A stretch of 64,000 nucleotides of DNA from Paenibacillus oleatilyticus. Lineage in GTDB: Bacteria > Bacillota > Bacilli > Paenibacillales > NBRC-103111. Where the stretch lies: the NCBI RefSeq assembly GCF_018998565.1, contig NZ_JAHNZO010000030.1, positions 1 through 64,000 on the forward strand, written 5' to 3'. Both the position numbers and the translations under genes were made by a program. Shown here piece by piece: positions 27,068 through 36,653 of this stretch. Each line of letters begins with the position of its first letter. Within the stretch, counting starts at the first letter, position 1. The notes under the pieces were generated by a model. That model ran no database searches and was not told the DNA's origin. It was given only the letters and a program-made list of their open reading frames with translations.

Positions 27068-28083
27068 GCTACGAGCTGCTCGGCATTACCGTCCTGTGGA
27101 CGTTTCTGTACGGCTATCTCATCGTCGCCTCCATCGATTTCGGCGCCGGATTTTTCAGCTACTACAGCGTCATCACCGGGCAACAAAATAAAATTCATAA
27201 GATCATCCAACGCTACCTGTCCCCGGTGTGGGAAGTCACGAACGTTTTCCTGATCTTCTTCGTCGTCGGAATTGTCGGCTTCTTCCCGCACACCGCCTAT
27301 TACTACGGGACAGCACTGCTGATCCCGGGCAGCGTGGCGGTCATTCTGCTCGCCCTGCGCGGCTCATACTATGCGTTCAGCACCTACGGCAGTAAAGAAA
27401 ACCGCGGATACATGCTGCTGTACGGAGCGACAGGACTGTTGATCCCCGCTTCGCTCTCGACGGTGCTGACCATCTCGGAAGGCGGCTTCATCGAAGAGCG
27501 CGGCGGCGAAGTGCTGTTTCTGTGGCCCAAGCTGCTTGCAAGTCCCTATTCGTGGAGCGTCGTGCTGCTGGCCATCGTAAGCGTGCTATACATCTCCGCG
27601 ATGTTCCTGACGTACTACGCAGCCAAAGCCAGGGACGGGAATGCGCTGGAGGTCGTCCGCGGTTACGCCCTGCTCTGGAGCGGCCCGACCATCCTCTCGA
27701 GCTTTCTGGTGTTTCTGGGCATCCGAACTCAGAATCCGCGGCATTTTGAAAACATGCTCGACCTGTACTGGATGTTTGCCGCTTCCTTCCTGTGCTTCCT
27801 GATCGCCGTCTATTTCATCTGGAAGCGCCGAAATTACGGATGGGCGTTCGCTCTGGTTATGCTGCAATTTGCTTTTGCTTTCTACGGGTACGGAGCGGCG
27901 CATCTACCTTATGTGTTATACCCGTACATTAATATCTACGGCGGTTTCACGAACGAAACGATGGCTCTTACGCTCGTCGTCGCTTTTATCGCCGGCTTGC
28001 TCGTGCTGATCCCGTCGATGTGGCTGCTGCTGCGGCTGTTCCTGTTCGATGCCGGCTACGTTCAAGGCCAGAAGAAAGGATGA
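27064..28083 (+). CDS. cydB: Cytochrome bd quinol oxidase subunit II
   Basis: A 339-residue, eight-helix subunit. The opening LLGITVLWTFLYGYLIVASIDFG is characteristic. Its start overlaps the cydA stop as ATGA, so translation is coupled. The cydCD genes for assembly are not in the window. Confidence 0.95.
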   Translation: MSYELLGITVLWTFLYGYLIVASIDFGAGFFSYYSVITGQQNKIHKIIQRYLSPVWEVTNVFLIFFVVGIVGFFPHTAYYYGTALLIPGSVAVILLALRGSYYAFSTYGSKENRGYMLLYGATGLLIPASLSTVLTISEGGFIEERGGEVLFLWPKLLASPYSWSVVLLAIVSVLYISAMFLTYYAAKARDGNALEVVRGYALLWSGPTILSSFLVFLGIRTQNPRHFENMLDLYWMFAASFLCFLIAVYFIWKRRNYGWAFALVMLQFAFAFYGYGAAHLPYVLYPYINIYGGFTNETMALTLVVAFIAGLLVLIPSMWLLLRLFLFDAGYVQGQKKG

Positions 28084-28090
28084 AGATTTC

Positions 28091-28195
28091 ATGGAGCATT
28101 TCATGATCATGTATCTCCCGCCTCTTATTGTGGCGGCCTCGCTTGCGTTCATGTTCATCTGGAGCGGCAAAGCGCAAGACAAAGGGTTTAAATAG
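28091..28195 (+). CDS. cydS: Cytochrome bd small subunit CydS
   Basis: A 34-residue peptide starting eight bases after cydB. It reads MEHFMIMYLPPLIVAASLAF, then MFIWSGKAQDKGFK: a short polar head, one membrane helix and a charged tail. The F-x-I-M-Y-x-P pattern, length and position match the CydS subunit of the Geobacillus bd oxidase as I remember it. CydS occupies the groove near the heme b of CydA. AAGGATGAAG precedes the ATG. Confidence 0.85.
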   Translation: MEHFMIMYLPPLIVAASLAFMFIWSGKAQDKGFK

Positions 28196-28209
28196 CCCCG
28201 GACCAAGTC

Positions 28210-28254
28210 AAAAATCCCGTCCTGCAGCGGACAACCGCACAGAACGGGATTTTT
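28210..28254 (+). terminator. Terminator of the cyd operon
   Basis: AAAAATCCCGT (28210-28220) pairs with ACGGGATTTTT (28244-28254), with a T run. The stem also has an A run on the left, so it could work for the convergent small gene too. Confidence 0.85.
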
Positions 28255-28284
28255 CACATGGACCGAGCATCTTCTGCGGGCGTC

Positions 28285-28572
28285 TTACCAGAAAAAGCCT
28301 CCGCCAAACGGGCCAAAGCCACCCCAACCGCCGAAGCCCCCACCCCAACCGCCGTAGGCGTATGGGGCAGTTCCGATGGCGAGCAAATCGAACAGAACGA
28401 GCGGAAGAATCGCCGACGTTTTCACCTGCTTGCCATTGCTAGTGGAAATCATCAATTGGTTACCGTTAATACGCACCAACTTGCCTTCTACGACCGTTCC
28501 GTCTTTCTTGACCGCATAAATCTGTTTGCCTACCAGTTTGGCGACATCCTGCTTGCGGACTGCTTTTGGCAT
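28285..28572 (-). CDS. Small Sm-barrel-like protein with glycine/tryptophan-rich tail
   Basis: A 95-residue protein. Residues 1-50 (LVGKQIYAVKKDGTVVEGKL, then VRINGNQLMIS) look like a small beta-barrel of Sm/SH3 type. A hydrophobic stretch follows (ILPLVLFDLLAIG), then a tail of GGWGGGFGGWGGFGPFGGGFFW. The tail resembles that of spore-coat or surface proteins, but I do not recognise the family. The ATG at 28572 follows GGAGGTGTACGC. Confidence 0.7.
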   Translation of the reverse strand: MPKAVRKQDVAKLVGKQIYAVKKDGTVVEGKLVRINGNQLMISTSNGKQVKTSAILPLVLFDLLAIGTAPYAYGGWGGGFGGWGGFGPFGGGFFW

Positions 28573-28735
28573 ATGCGTACACCTCCGAATAGTAGCGTCG
28601 GGCCGTGGCCCTAATAGATTGGGGATAACGCTATATAGTACGGGATGGACACCGGGGCTGCTTGTATAAATGCCCCGCCGGCCAAGCAAGATGTGCCATC
28701 GTCCTGTCCTGCATTTGCAGGTGCCGCCGCTCCGT

Positions 28736-28960
28736 TTAGCCGCGGCGCAAACGGCCAAGCTCCGTTGTAATCGCTTCGATTTCGCTGATGCTGAATTGAT
28801 TCTTCCCGGCAACCATCTCATAAATGTCGCGCAGTTCTTCGTATTGCTCGTCATTGAGCTGGGAAGCCTTCAGCGCAGCGCCGGAAGCCATCCGCAGCTT
28901 TTTCTTAATTTCTTCAATCATAAATTCCGTGTTTTCAAACGTGTTCGTCGTTAAATTCAC
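28736..28960 (-). CDS. UPF0435 / DUF1128 protein (YfkK-like)
   Basis: A 74-residue helical protein containing NTEFMIEEIKKKLRM and QLNDEQYEELRDIYEMV, KNQFSISEIEAI, the conserved core of UPF0435. Function unknown. The GTG at 28960 was chosen because AAAGGGTGA lies six bases before it; upstream residues in the same frame do not match the family. Confidence 0.8.
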   Translation of the reverse strand: MNLTTNTFENTEFMIEEIKKKLRMASGAALKASQLNDEQYEELRDIYEMVAGKNQFSISEIEAITTELGRLRRG

Positions 28961-29011
28961 CAGGGTCACCCTTTCGTGCGCCTTTCGTTCTCCCTTCCAT
29001 TGTACCATGTT

Positions 29012-29040
29012 TTGTAGGGGCATGCCCGGTGTAATATAAT
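29012..29040 (+). promoter_or_regulatory. Sigma-A promoter of the yjbQ-family gene
   Basis: TTGTAG (29012-29017), 17 bases, TATAAT (29035-29040); the coding start is 46 bases downstream. Confidence 0.65.
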
Positions 29041-29086
29041 GGTGACGAACCTGCATCCCCGAACAAAAACCGAAGGAGGTTTTGTC

Positions 29087-29488
29087 ATGATTCACACGCT
29101 CCACCTACATACGAAACAGCGCGACGAAATGATCGAAATTACCCGTCTGATTCACGATCTGCTGAAGCAGGAACAACTGGAAGAGGGACTCGCCGTCATT
29201 TATTGTCCCCATACGACGGCCGGCATCACCATTCAAGAAAATGCGGATCCCGATGTCCGCCACGACGTGCTGATGCGGCTCGATGAAGTATACCCTTGGA
29301 CGCATCCGAAGTACCGTCATGCCGAGGGAAACACCGCCTCGCATCTGAAGGCGATAACGACAGGCTCCTCCCAAACCGTGCTTGTATCCGGCTCGCGATT
29401 GGTACTGGGCCGCTGGCAGGGCATTTATTTCTGCGAATTTGACGGGCCCCGCGAGCGCTCTTGCTTTGTAAAATTCATTCGGGGATAA
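29087..29488 (+). CDS. YjbQ / UPF0047 family protein
   Basis: A 133-residue protein with the family motif HTTAGITIQENADPDVRHD and the histidine-containing EGNTASHLKA. E. coli YjbQ has a weak thiamin-phosphate synthase activity; the real role is unsettled. The ATG at 29087 has a perfect AAGGAGG. Monocistronic with its own promoter. Confidence 0.88.
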   Translation: MIHTLHLHTKQRDEMIEITRLIHDLLKQEQLEEGLAVIYCPHTTAGITIQENADPDVRHDVLMRLDEVYPWTHPKYRHAEGNTASHLKAITTGSSQTVLVSGSRLVLGRWQGIYFCEFDGPRERSCFVKFIRG

Positions 29489-29566
29489 AGAATAAAGCGA
29501 GGAAGCGACAACGCATTAGTGCAATGAAGCATAAGGGTGAAAAAAATTTACCGATCCGGTAATGGC

Positions 29567-30154
29567 TTATCCTTGCAGCCCTTCGCATAAATATTTGACG
29601 TGCTGCTCTGCCAGCTTTCGAACATCCTGATACGCTTGGTTGTAATGAATGTTATACGAGATGAAGCCGTGTATGGACATAAACAAGCTCCAGGGCAAGC
29701 TGTACATTTTCTTCTCGTTCCCCGGTTGACGGGAGACGACCGCCCGTACGACCGCGGCGAACAGATCGAGGCATTGCGATTGCTCTTCCCGGGAATACCG
29801 CAGCAGCTCCGGATCTTTGATCATGAACATAATCTCGTAATGATGCGGATTGTCCAGCCCGAAGCGGATGAACTCCAGCATCAGCTTCTCCAACTGTCCG
29901 ATATCCCCGAGACGGGACCGGTTCAGCATGTCTTTTTGGCGCTCCAGCAGCATTTTGAAATCTTCATTGACCAGCGCATAGAACAGCTCCGCTTTTTCGC
30001 TGAAGTGGTAATACAATGCTCCGTGGCTGTAACCCATCGACTTTGCGATGCTTCGCATGGTTAAAGCGTGATAACCGTGTTCGATAAAAAGCTGCCGCGC
30101 TTCTTCCAAAATGCGCGTCCGGCTTAGTTCTTGTGCAACTGCTTTTCTTGCCAA
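29567..30154 (-). CDS. TetR/AcrR-family transcriptional regulator
   Basis: A 195-residue repressor-type protein. The N-terminal helix-turn-helix covers RILEEARQLFIEHGYHALTM through SHGALYYHFSEKAELFYALV. The C-terminal ligand-binding part is helical and unassigned. Start is TTG with GAGGGAGGCAC upstream. Targets are unknown; no divergent gene is adjacent, and yigZ lies behind it on the same strand, 54 bases upstream. Confidence 0.88.
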   Translation of the reverse strand: MARKAVAQELSRTRILEEARQLFIEHGYHALTMRSIAKSMGYSHGALYYHFSEKAELFYALVNEDFKMLLERQKDMLNRSRLGDIGQLEKLMLEFIRFGLDNPHHYEIMFMIKDPELLRYSREEQSQCLDLFAAVVRAVVSRQPGNEKKMYSLPWSLFMSIHGFISYNIHYNQAYQDVRKLAEQHVKYLCEGLQG

Positions 30155-30207
30155 GTGCCTCCCTCATTTCTATGCGTGATTTATACTAAAAGCCGCCGGC
30201 TTCCGCT

Positions 30208-30846
30208 TCACGGAAGCTCGGCATGCTCTACGTAACGTTCTTCTCCGTGGATGATCGTTCCTTGACCCTGGGTCAAATCCGTCATCCATGCGGCAAATGT
30301 ATCCGCTTCCTCAACTAAAGGCAAGCAGCTCAACGTCACCTTATCGGTGAAAACGGTCTCGCCCATCATCATGCCGCGGTTCCGCAGCTCGTTCTCCAGC
30401 TTGCCGAGCCACGTATAATCGACCTCCACCAGCACTTCCCGGTGGAGCACCTTATACACCTGCTCCGCCGCAGCAAGTCCGGCGACCGCCCCGTCGGTAT
30501 AGGCGCGAATCAAGCCGCCCGCCCCTAGCATAATGCCGCCGAAGTAACGGGTTACGACGACGACGACGTTTTTCAGACCTTGATTTTTGATCACTTCGAG
30601 GATCGGCTTCCCCGCCGTCCCGCTCGGCTCCCCGTCGTCGGACGCTTTCTGAATCTCGTCGCGTTCCCCGATCATGTAAGCCGAGCAGTTATGCGTAGCG
30701 GACCAATGCTCCTTCTTGATGCTTTCGATGAAAGCAACGGCTTCTTCCTCGGTCTCGACCGGCTTCGCAAACCCGATAAACCGGGACTTCTTAATGACGA
30801 TCTCCGCCGAGCCGAATCGCTTAACCGTTCTGTACCGCGTTAACAT
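30208..30846 (-). CDS. YigZ / IMPACT family protein (YvyE-like)
   Basis: A 212-residue protein. The N-terminal UPF0029 domain contains KKEHWSATHNCSAYMIG, DDGEPSGTAGKP and VTRYFGGIMLGAGGLIRAY, all diagnostic of the IMPACT family. The C-terminal DUF1949 is ferredoxin-like. Members bind nucleic acid or ribosome-related partners; in Bacilli the gene is yvyE. AAGGAGG lies upstream of the ATG at 30846. It is read from the same strand as pgi, 116 bases after it. Confidence 0.9.
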   Translation of the reverse strand: MLTRYRTVKRFGSAEIVIKKSRFIGFAKPVETEEEAVAFIESIKKEHWSATHNCSAYMIGERDEIQKASDDGEPSGTAGKPILEVIKNQGLKNVVVVVTRYFGGIMLGAGGLIRAYTDGAVAGLAAAEQVYKVLHREVLVEVDYTWLGKLENELRNRGMMMGETVFTDKVTLSCLPLVEEADTFAAWMTDLTQGQGTIIHGEERYVEHAELP

Positions 30847-30898
30847 GAACGTTTCCTGGCGCCTCCTTCTCAGGCCGTAGCCTCCGGAACATCCGGCG

Positions 30899-30931
30899 CC
30901 GGGATGCCTGCAAAAAAAGCAGCCATCCCGG
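30899..30931 (-). terminator. Strong stem-loop between pgi and yigZ
   Basis: CCGGGATG-C-CTGC (30899-30911) pairs with GCAG-C-CATCCCGG (30919-30931). On the transcribed strand the loop is seven T and no T run follows, so it may be an attenuator or processing site rather than a true terminator. Confidence 0.45.
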
Positions 30932-30962
30932 GGGATGAACCGCTTTTTCCGCGCGCTGCGAG

Positions 30963-32318
30963 TTACTTCGACAATCTGGCCTCGAGCGCAGCCTTTTCTT
31001 TCTCGTAGCCCGGTTTGCCGAGCAGTGCGAACATGTTTTTCTTATATGCCTCCACGCCCGGTTGGTCGAACGGGTTGACGCCCAGCAGGTAACCGCTGAT
31101 GCCGCAGGCTTTTTCAAAGAAATAAACCATGTAACCGAATGTATAAGGCGACAGATCGGGCAGCGTGACGATCAGGTTCGGCACTCCGCCGTCCGTATGA
31201 GCAAGCATCGTACCCTCGAACGCCTTTTTATTGACGAAATCCATCGTTTGTCCGCTCAGGAAGTTCAAGCCATCCAGATCTTGCGGATCGGTGCCGATCG
31301 TGATTTGCTCCGACACCTGCTCGACTTGGATGACGGTCTCGAACAAGTTGCGCGAGCCTTCCTGAATGAATTGACCCATGGAATGTAAATCCGTGGAAAA
31401 ATCGACCGAAGACGGGTAAATGCCTTTGTTGTCCTTGCCTTCGCTCTCGCCATACAGCTGCTTCCACCATTCGGAGACGTAATGCAGCGACGGCTCGTAG
31501 TTCACGAGAATTTCCGTCGTTTTGCCCTTGCGGTACAGCGCATTGCGAACCGCAGCGTATTGGTACGCTTCGTTCTCCGTCAGGTTCGGATTGGAGTACA
31601 CCTCGCGCGCGTCCGCCGCGCCCTGCATCATCGCTTCGATGTCCACGCCCGCGGTAGCAATCGGCAGAAGGCCGACGGCTGTCAGCACGGAATAGCGGCC
31701 GCCCACATCGTCCGGGATGACGAACGTTTCGTAGCGTTCCTCGGTCGCGAGCTTTTTCAGCGCGCCCTTCGCTTGGTCCGTCGTCGCATAGATGCGTTCG
31801 CGCGCCCCTTCTTTGCCGTACTTGCGCTCAAGCAGCTCGCGGAAAATCCGGAAAGCGATGGCAGGCTCCGTCGTCGTGCCGGATTTGGAGATGACGTTGA
31901 CGGAAATGTCCTTGCCTTCGAGCAGCTGCAGCAGGTGCGTCACGTAGGTGGAGCTGATGTTCTGACCGACGAAATAAATTTCCGGCGTCTTGCGCTTATC
32001 CTTCGGCAGCAGATTGTAGAAGCTGTGGGACAGCATCTCGATCGCCGCTCTGGCCCCCAGGTAGGAGCCCCCGATGCCGATGACGACAAGCGCGTCGGAA
32101 TTTGATTGAATGCGCTTGGCCGCCTGCTGGATGCGGGCGAATTCTTCTTTATCGTAATTGACCGGGAGATCGATCCAACCGAGATAATCGTTCCCGGCGC
32201 CGGTTTTGTCGTGCAATTGATTGTGCGCGGCGGCTACGGCACCCGCCAAATAATCCACCTCGTGCTGTTGAATGAAACCAAGAGCCTTGCTGTAATCAAA
32301 ACGAAGTTTAGCTCCCAT
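30963..32318 (-). CDS. pgi: Glucose-6-phosphate isomerase
   Basis: A 451-residue enzyme interconverting glucose 6-phosphate and fructose 6-phosphate. Motifs include [31 protein letters not shown] (phosphate-binding SGTT) and the catalytic Glu in SQQE-like context. The start [13 protein letters not shown] (32318) matches bacilli proteins; GGGAGGATG lies upstream, and the longer frame has no homology. Confidence 0.96.
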   Translation of the reverse strand: MGAKLRFDYSKALGFIQQHEVDYLAGAVAAAHNQLHDKTGAGNDYLGWIDLPVNYDKEEFARIQQAAKRIQSNSDALVVIGIGGSYLGARAAIEMLSHSFYNLLPKDKRKTPEIYFVGQNISSTYVTHLLQLLEGKDISVNVISKSGTTTEPAIAFRIFRELLERKYGKEGARERIYATTDQAKGALKKLATEERYETFVIPDDVGGRYSVLTAVGLLPIATAGVDIEAMMQGAADAREVYSNPNLTENEAYQYAAVRNALYRKGKTTEILVNYEPSLHYVSEWWKQLYGESEGKDNKGIYPSSVDFSTDLHSMGQFIQEGSRNLFETVIQVEQVSEQITIGTDPQDLDGLNFLSGQTMDFVNKKAFEGTMLAHTDGGVPNLIVTLPDLSPYTFGYMVYFFEKACGISGYLLGVNPFDQPGVEAYKKNMFALLGKPGYEKEKAALEARLSK

Positions 32319-32474
32319 TCCAAATACATCCTCCCGTCCGAATCGTTTTTTTCTCTGTGACATGCGGGCAAGACTTGTCCTTGCTTCGAATCGAAACCTT
32401 GGTCGTACGGTAACACATTAAATCCCTATAGTGTATAGAATACTTTACTTTCTAGCCGAAACGCAAGAGAACAA

Positions 32475-32503
32475 TTCACAGCTCACTGGCAAAATGTTAA
32501 AAT
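32475..32503 (+). promoter_or_regulatory. Sigma-A promoter of the dehydrogenase-PilZ fusion gene
   Basis: TTCACA (32475-32480), 17 bases, TAAAAT (32498-32503). The coding start is 19 bases after the -10. Confidence 0.6.
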
Positions 32504-32521
32504 ACAGGCAAGAGGTGATGG

Positions 32522-33799
32522 ATGATCATGAAAACTGTCGGATTTATCGGTCTGGGCACTATGGGCAAACCTATGGCTGCCAATTTGATCCAAAAAGGTT
32601 TTCGCGTGAACGTTTACAACCGCACGGCGGACAAAGCCCAGGAGCTTGTCGCCCTCGGCGCCGCACAGGCAGCGAGCCCCGCTGAAGTCGCGAAAGAAGC
32701 GGACGTCATCGTCACGATGCTGAGCAACGACCAGGTCGTTCTGGACAGCTTGTTCGGCGAGAGCGGACTGGCTCACAGCCTGCGTCCCGGACAAACCGTG
32801 ATCGATTGCAGCACGGTCTCCCCTGCGACGAGCCGCAAAATTTACGACGAGCTGGCCTTGCATCTGGTCGATTTTCTGGACGCGCCGGTCACCGGCAGCA
32901 AGCCTGCGGCCGAAAACGGCACGCTCGTCTTCATGGTCGGCGGGCAGGAAGAGACGCTGGACGCACAGCGCGACGTCTTCGAAGCGATGGGCAGCAAAAT
33001 CGTCTACATGGGGCCAAGCGGCTCCGGCTCCTATGCGAAGCTTGCGCATAATACGATGGTCGGCATCAATGCGCTCGGGCTGATGGAGGGCTTGTCCATG
33101 GTAACCAAAGCCGGTCTCGACCCGGAAAGCTTCTTGAGCATCGTCCTTGCCGGCGGCGCGAACAGCAGACAAGCCGAGCTGAAAGGCTCCAAGATCGTAA
33201 GCCGCGACTTCAGCAACCAGTTCTCGACCAAGCTGATGCTGAAAGATTTGCTGCTCGCCGGCGACGTGGCCGACGGGTTCCAGATGCCTTCGCCGATGCT
33301 TCGCACCGCTACGGGTCTGTTCCAGATGGGCCTTGCCAAAGGCCTCGGGGAAGACGATCTGTGCTCGGTCATCCAATGCTATGAGGATTGGATGCACATG
33401 CAGGTCAGCAGCCGGGACAAGTCTGCCGAAGTCACGACCGAACGCCGCCGCAACGCGCGCATTCAGCTCGACATCAAGCTGCATTTATCCGTCTACCAAT
33501 GGGAACAGGAAGGCTCCTTCTCCGGGCAACTGATCGAAGGCTCGCTGGTCGACCTGTCGGAGAGCGGCATCCGCATCGTCTCGTCGTTCCCGCTCGCCCG
33601 CGATATGTTCATCGTGCTTCATTTTCCGAAGGCAGCGGACTTGCCGCCGATCACGGCGCGCATCATCCGCATCGATCCGGACAACGGGCTGTTCCGCTAC
33701 GGCTGCATGCTGTCGGGACTGCCGCCGTACGTGCGGCTCAAGCTCGAGGAATACATCCGCGTCCAATCGGAAGAGCAAGAGAAAGCTTCCAAAGCCTGA
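32522..33799 (+). CDS. 3-hydroxyisobutyrate-dehydrogenase-like oxidoreductase fused to a PilZ domain
   Basis: A 425-residue protein. Residues 1-295 form a complete beta-hydroxyacid dehydrogenase: Rossmann motif GFIGLGTMG (7-15), substrate motif DAPVTGSKPAA (120-130) and catalytic Lys173 in YAKLAHNTMVG. Residues about 306-412 form a PilZ domain with both c-di-GMP motifs: RxxxR at R309-R313 and DxSxxG at D344-G349. No stop or frameshift separates them. The dehydrogenase reduces or oxidises a small beta-hydroxyacid with NAD(P). The PilZ part should make activity or location respond to c-di-GMP; that is inference. AGAGGTGATG precedes the first ATG; another in-frame ATG lies six bases on. Confidence 0.92.
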   Translation: MIMKTVGFIGLGTMGKPMAANLIQKGFRVNVYNRTADKAQELVALGAAQAASPAEVAKEADVIVTMLSNDQVVLDSLFGESGLAHSLRPGQTVIDCSTVSPATSRKIYDELALHLVDFLDAPVTGSKPAAENGTLVFMVGGQEETLDAQRDVFEAMGSKIVYMGPSGSGSYAKLAHNTMVGINALGLMEGLSMVTKAGLDPESFLSIVLAGGANSRQAELKGSKIVSRDFSNQFSTKLMLKDLLLAGDVADGFQMPSPMLRTATGLFQMGLAKGLGEDDLCSVIQCYEDWMHMQVSSRDKSAEVTTERRRNARIQLDIKLHLSVYQWEQEGSFSGQLIEGSLVDLSESGIRIVSSFPLARDMFIVLHFPKAADLPPITARIIRIDPDNGLFRYGCMLSGLPPYVRLKLEEYIRVQSEEQEKASKA

Positions 33800-33811
33800 T
33801 TCATTTTGCAA

Positions 33812-33865
33812 AAACCCCGCATCGGCCTATCTGGTTCGTTATACCGGATCGGGTGTGCGGGGTTT
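33812..33865. terminator. Terminator between convergent genes
   Basis: AAACCCCGC (33812-33820) pairs with GCGGGGTTT (33857-33865); A and T tracts flank both sides. Confidence 0.7.
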
Positions 33866-33873
33866 GCTTTTCG

Positions 33874-34191
33874 TTATTCGCTAATGTAAGAGCAGCAGTA
33901 GTCCGTCACCGTGCGGACGTCCAGCTTGAACTTGGCGCCTGCGGGCACCGTAAATTCGCCTGTTCCGTTAATTTCCAGCCACTCGCTGGCGCCGGGCAGC
34001 AGCACCTTCAGCTCCCCCGCTTGAATCTCCATAATTTCCTTCGTATCCGTACCGAACTCATACTCGCCGGGCAGCATGATGCCGAGCGTTTTTTTCGTTC
34101 CGTCCGCAAAAATCACCGTGCGGCTGGTCACTTTGCCGTCGAAATAGATGTTCGCTTTCTTCACTGCGGTTACGTTCTCAAATTGCGACAT
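33874..34191 (-). CDS. ppnP: Pyrimidine/purine nucleoside phosphorylase (PpnP family)
   Basis: A 105-residue single cupin. [23 protein letters not shown] and [22 protein letters not shown] are family signatures (formerly DUF1255/YaiE). PpnP cleaves several nucleosides with phosphate. The ATG at 34191 has AGAGGGAAA upstream; 17 residues in frame before it are not conserved. Confidence 0.9.
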   Translation of the reverse strand: MSQFENVTAVKKANIYFDGKVTSRTVIFADGTKKTLGIMLPGEYEFGTDTKEIMEIQAGELKVLLPGASEWLEINGTGEFTVPAGAKFKLDVRTVTDYCCSYISE

Positions 34192-34290
34192 GGACCGATT
34201 TCCCTCTTTCTCGTCTGAACCAGCCGCGGACGGTGCGTTCATCCGCCACCGCCCGCTGCCGTTCGTCGTCTATTGTTCGACGCCCAATTC

Positions 34291-36294
34291 TTATTTCAAC
34301 AAAGCTTTCACGCGGGCTACCACATTGTCCACCGTGAAGCCGTACTCGCGGATCACAACCGGACCCGGAGCAGATGCGCCGAACTTGTTGATGCCGAGCA
34401 CGTCGCCCTGCTCGCCGACGTAGCGCTCCCAGCCGAACGGATGACCCATTTCGACCGCCAGACGCGCTTTCACCTCCGGCAAAATGACGGAATCCTTGTA
34501 CTCCTGCGGCTGCTTGTCGAACAGCTCCCAGCTCGGCATGCTGATCACGCGAACCGCGATGCCTTCTTCGGCAAGCTGCTTTTGCGCGCCCATCGCAAGC
34601 TGCACTTCCGTCCCCGTTGCGATAATTTGCGCCTGCGGCTTGCCATTAGCTGCATCGGACAAGACGTACGCACCGCGGTCGACAGCGCCGTTCGCCGTAC
34701 CTTCCAGCGTCGGAGCCGCTTGACGGGAGAAGATCAAGGCGACAGGGCCTTTTTTGTTCTCAACAGCATAGCGCCAAGCGGCTGCCGTTTCCGGACCGTC
34801 CGCCGGACGAAGAACCGTCACGCCCGGAATGACGCGCAGCGCGGCAAGCTGCTCGATCGGCTCGTGGGTCGGGCCGTCTTCGCCGACGCCGATGCTGTCG
34901 TGCGTGAACACGTAGATCGCCGGCACGTTCATGATCGACGCCAGACGGATCGCCGGACGCAAGTAGTCGGAGAAGACGAAGAACGTTCCGCAGAACACTC
35001 TCACGCCGCCGTGCAGCAGCATGCCGTTCGTAGCCGCGCCCATGCCGAACTCGCGAACGCCGAAGTAGATATTGCGACCGCTGTAGTCTTTAGATGTCAG
35101 CACGTCGAGATCCTTCATGTGCGTCATGGTCGAAGACTCCAGGTCGGCGGAGCCGCCGACGAGCCACGGCACGTTTTTGGCAATTGCATTCAGCACCGTG
35201 CCGGAAGCCGTACGGGTACCCTTGTCCGCCGAAACGTCGGACGGAATGTCCTTGTCCCAGCCTTCCGGCAGATCATCGCTTGAGGCCGCCTCGAACTGCT
35301 TCGCCAGCTCCGGATGCGCCTTGGCATAGTCGGCAACCAGTTGCTTCCAAGCCTCGTACGATTGAATTCCCTTGCTTTTCACGTCGGCGAAATGCTGGCG
35401 CACTTCGTCCGGCACGTGGAAGTGCTGCGCTTCGTCCCAGCCGTACACTTTCTTGGTGAGCGCGACTTCGTCCACGCCGAGCGGGGAACCGTGCGGACCT
35501 GCATGGCCGCCTTTGCCCGCTTTGTTCGGGCTGCCGTAGCCGATGACCGTCTTCACTTCGATCAGCGTCGGACGGTAATCCGCCTGCGCCTCCAGCACTG
35601 CTTTGTGGATCGCCCCCAGATCGTTGCCGTCCTCGACGCGCAGCACCTGCCAGCCGTAGCCTTCAAAGCGCTGGGCGACATTCTCGGAGAATGACAGATT
35701 CAGCTCGCCGTCCAGCGAAATATCGTTCGAATCGTACAGTACAATCAGTTTGCCGAGCTTCAAATGGCCCGCCAGCGAAGCGGACTCCGACGAGATGCCT
35801 TCCATCAGGTCTCCGTCGCCGCAAATGGCATATGTATAGTGATCGATGACTCGGTATTGTTCACGATTGTAAACAGCCGCAAGATGCGCTTCCGCCATCG
35901 CCATCCCCACCGCCATGCCAAGACCTTGACCGAGCGGGCCCGTCGTCGCGTCAACGCCCGGCGTGTGGCCTACTTCCGGATGGCCCGGCGTCATGCTGCC
36001 CCATTGGCGGAACTGCTTCAGCTCTTCCATCGGCAGGTCGTAGCCGGAGAGGTGAAGCAGGCTGTACAGCAGCATCGAACCGTGTCCCGCAGACAGCACG
36101 AAACGGTCGCGGTTAATCCACGTCGGCTGATCCGGGTTATGCTTCATCAGCTTCGCGAAGAGCTCATAGCCCATTGGCGCGGCTCCCATCGGCATCCCGG
36201 GGTGTCCGGACTTGGCTTTTTCAATCGCATCGATGGAAAGCGTGCGGATCGTGTCCACGGAAAGTTGTTCGATCGTTTTGTTAGATACCGTCAT
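34291..36294 (-). CDS. tkt: Transketolase
   Basis: A 667-residue thiamin-diphosphate enzyme of the pentose phosphate pathway. Motifs: [16 protein letters not shown], the cofactor-binding [12 protein letters not shown] segment, and [18 protein letters not shown] in the pyrimidine domain. Full length with a C-terminal domain. The ATG at 36294 follows TAGGAGGATCACA. Divergent from the second diguanylate cyclase. Confidence 0.97.
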   Translation of the reverse strand: MTVSNKTIEQLSVDTIRTLSIDAIEKAKSGHPGMPMGAAPMGYELFAKLMKHNPDQPTWINRDRFVLSAGHGSMLLYSLLHLSGYDLPMEELKQFRQWGSMTPGHPEVGHTPGVDATTGPLGQGLGMAVGMAMAEAHLAAVYNREQYRVIDHYTYAICGDGDLMEGISSESASLAGHLKLGKLIVLYDSNDISLDGELNLSFSENVAQRFEGYGWQVLRVEDGNDLGAIHKAVLEAQADYRPTLIEVKTVIGYGSPNKAGKGGHAGPHGSPLGVDEVALTKKVYGWDEAQHFHVPDEVRQHFADVKSKGIQSYEAWKQLVADYAKAHPELAKQFEAASSDDLPEGWDKDIPSDVSADKGTRTASGTVLNAIAKNVPWLVGGSADLESSTMTHMKDLDVLTSKDYSGRNIYFGVREFGMGAATNGMLLHGGVRVFCGTFFVFSDYLRPAIRLASIMNVPAIYVFTHDSIGVGEDGPTHEPIEQLAALRVIPGVTVLRPADGPETAAAWRYAVENKKGPVALIFSRQAAPTLEGTANGAVDRGAYVLSDAANGKPQAQIIATGTEVQLAMGAQKQLAEEGIAVRVISMPSWELFDKQPQEYKDSVILPEVKARLAVEMGHPFGWERYVGEQGDVLGINKFGASAPGPVVIREYGFTVDNVVARVKALLK

Positions 36295-36653
36295 TGTGAT
36301 CCTCCTATTATCGATCTTCTTTTGATCAGCAGTATGGTAAAGCACTGGTCCGCCTTCGCGCGAAAGCGCCGGGCTTCACGTGAACCCAGTAAACAAGAGA
36401 CTTGTTCACGTGTGCATTACTACCTGTTCGCTTGGAGTGCTTGCCTTATTGTACCACTCTCCGTTTCAGTTTGCCATATCCAACCGGTGAACATGCTTTG
36501 AAATCGCATTTCGCACAAAAAAATTAGTTCTGCCGAAGGATTTACAAAAGTTACGTCGAAACAGTATGGTATCACACATTTTTTGGTGCGTTTCACTCTT
36601 GTTGGATGAATCAAGGTATACGTGGATGTATTATGTGACACGGGAGCAGATGT
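36295..36653. other. Divergent intergenic region, tkt / diguanylate cyclase
   Basis: No gene. A nested inverted repeat occupies 36377-36412: CACGTGAAC (36377-36385) with GTTCACGTG (36404-36412), and inside it AACAAG / CTTGTT (36392-36406). It could be an operator or a leader hairpin for tkt. A clear promoter could not be fixed for either gene. Confidence 0.5.
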
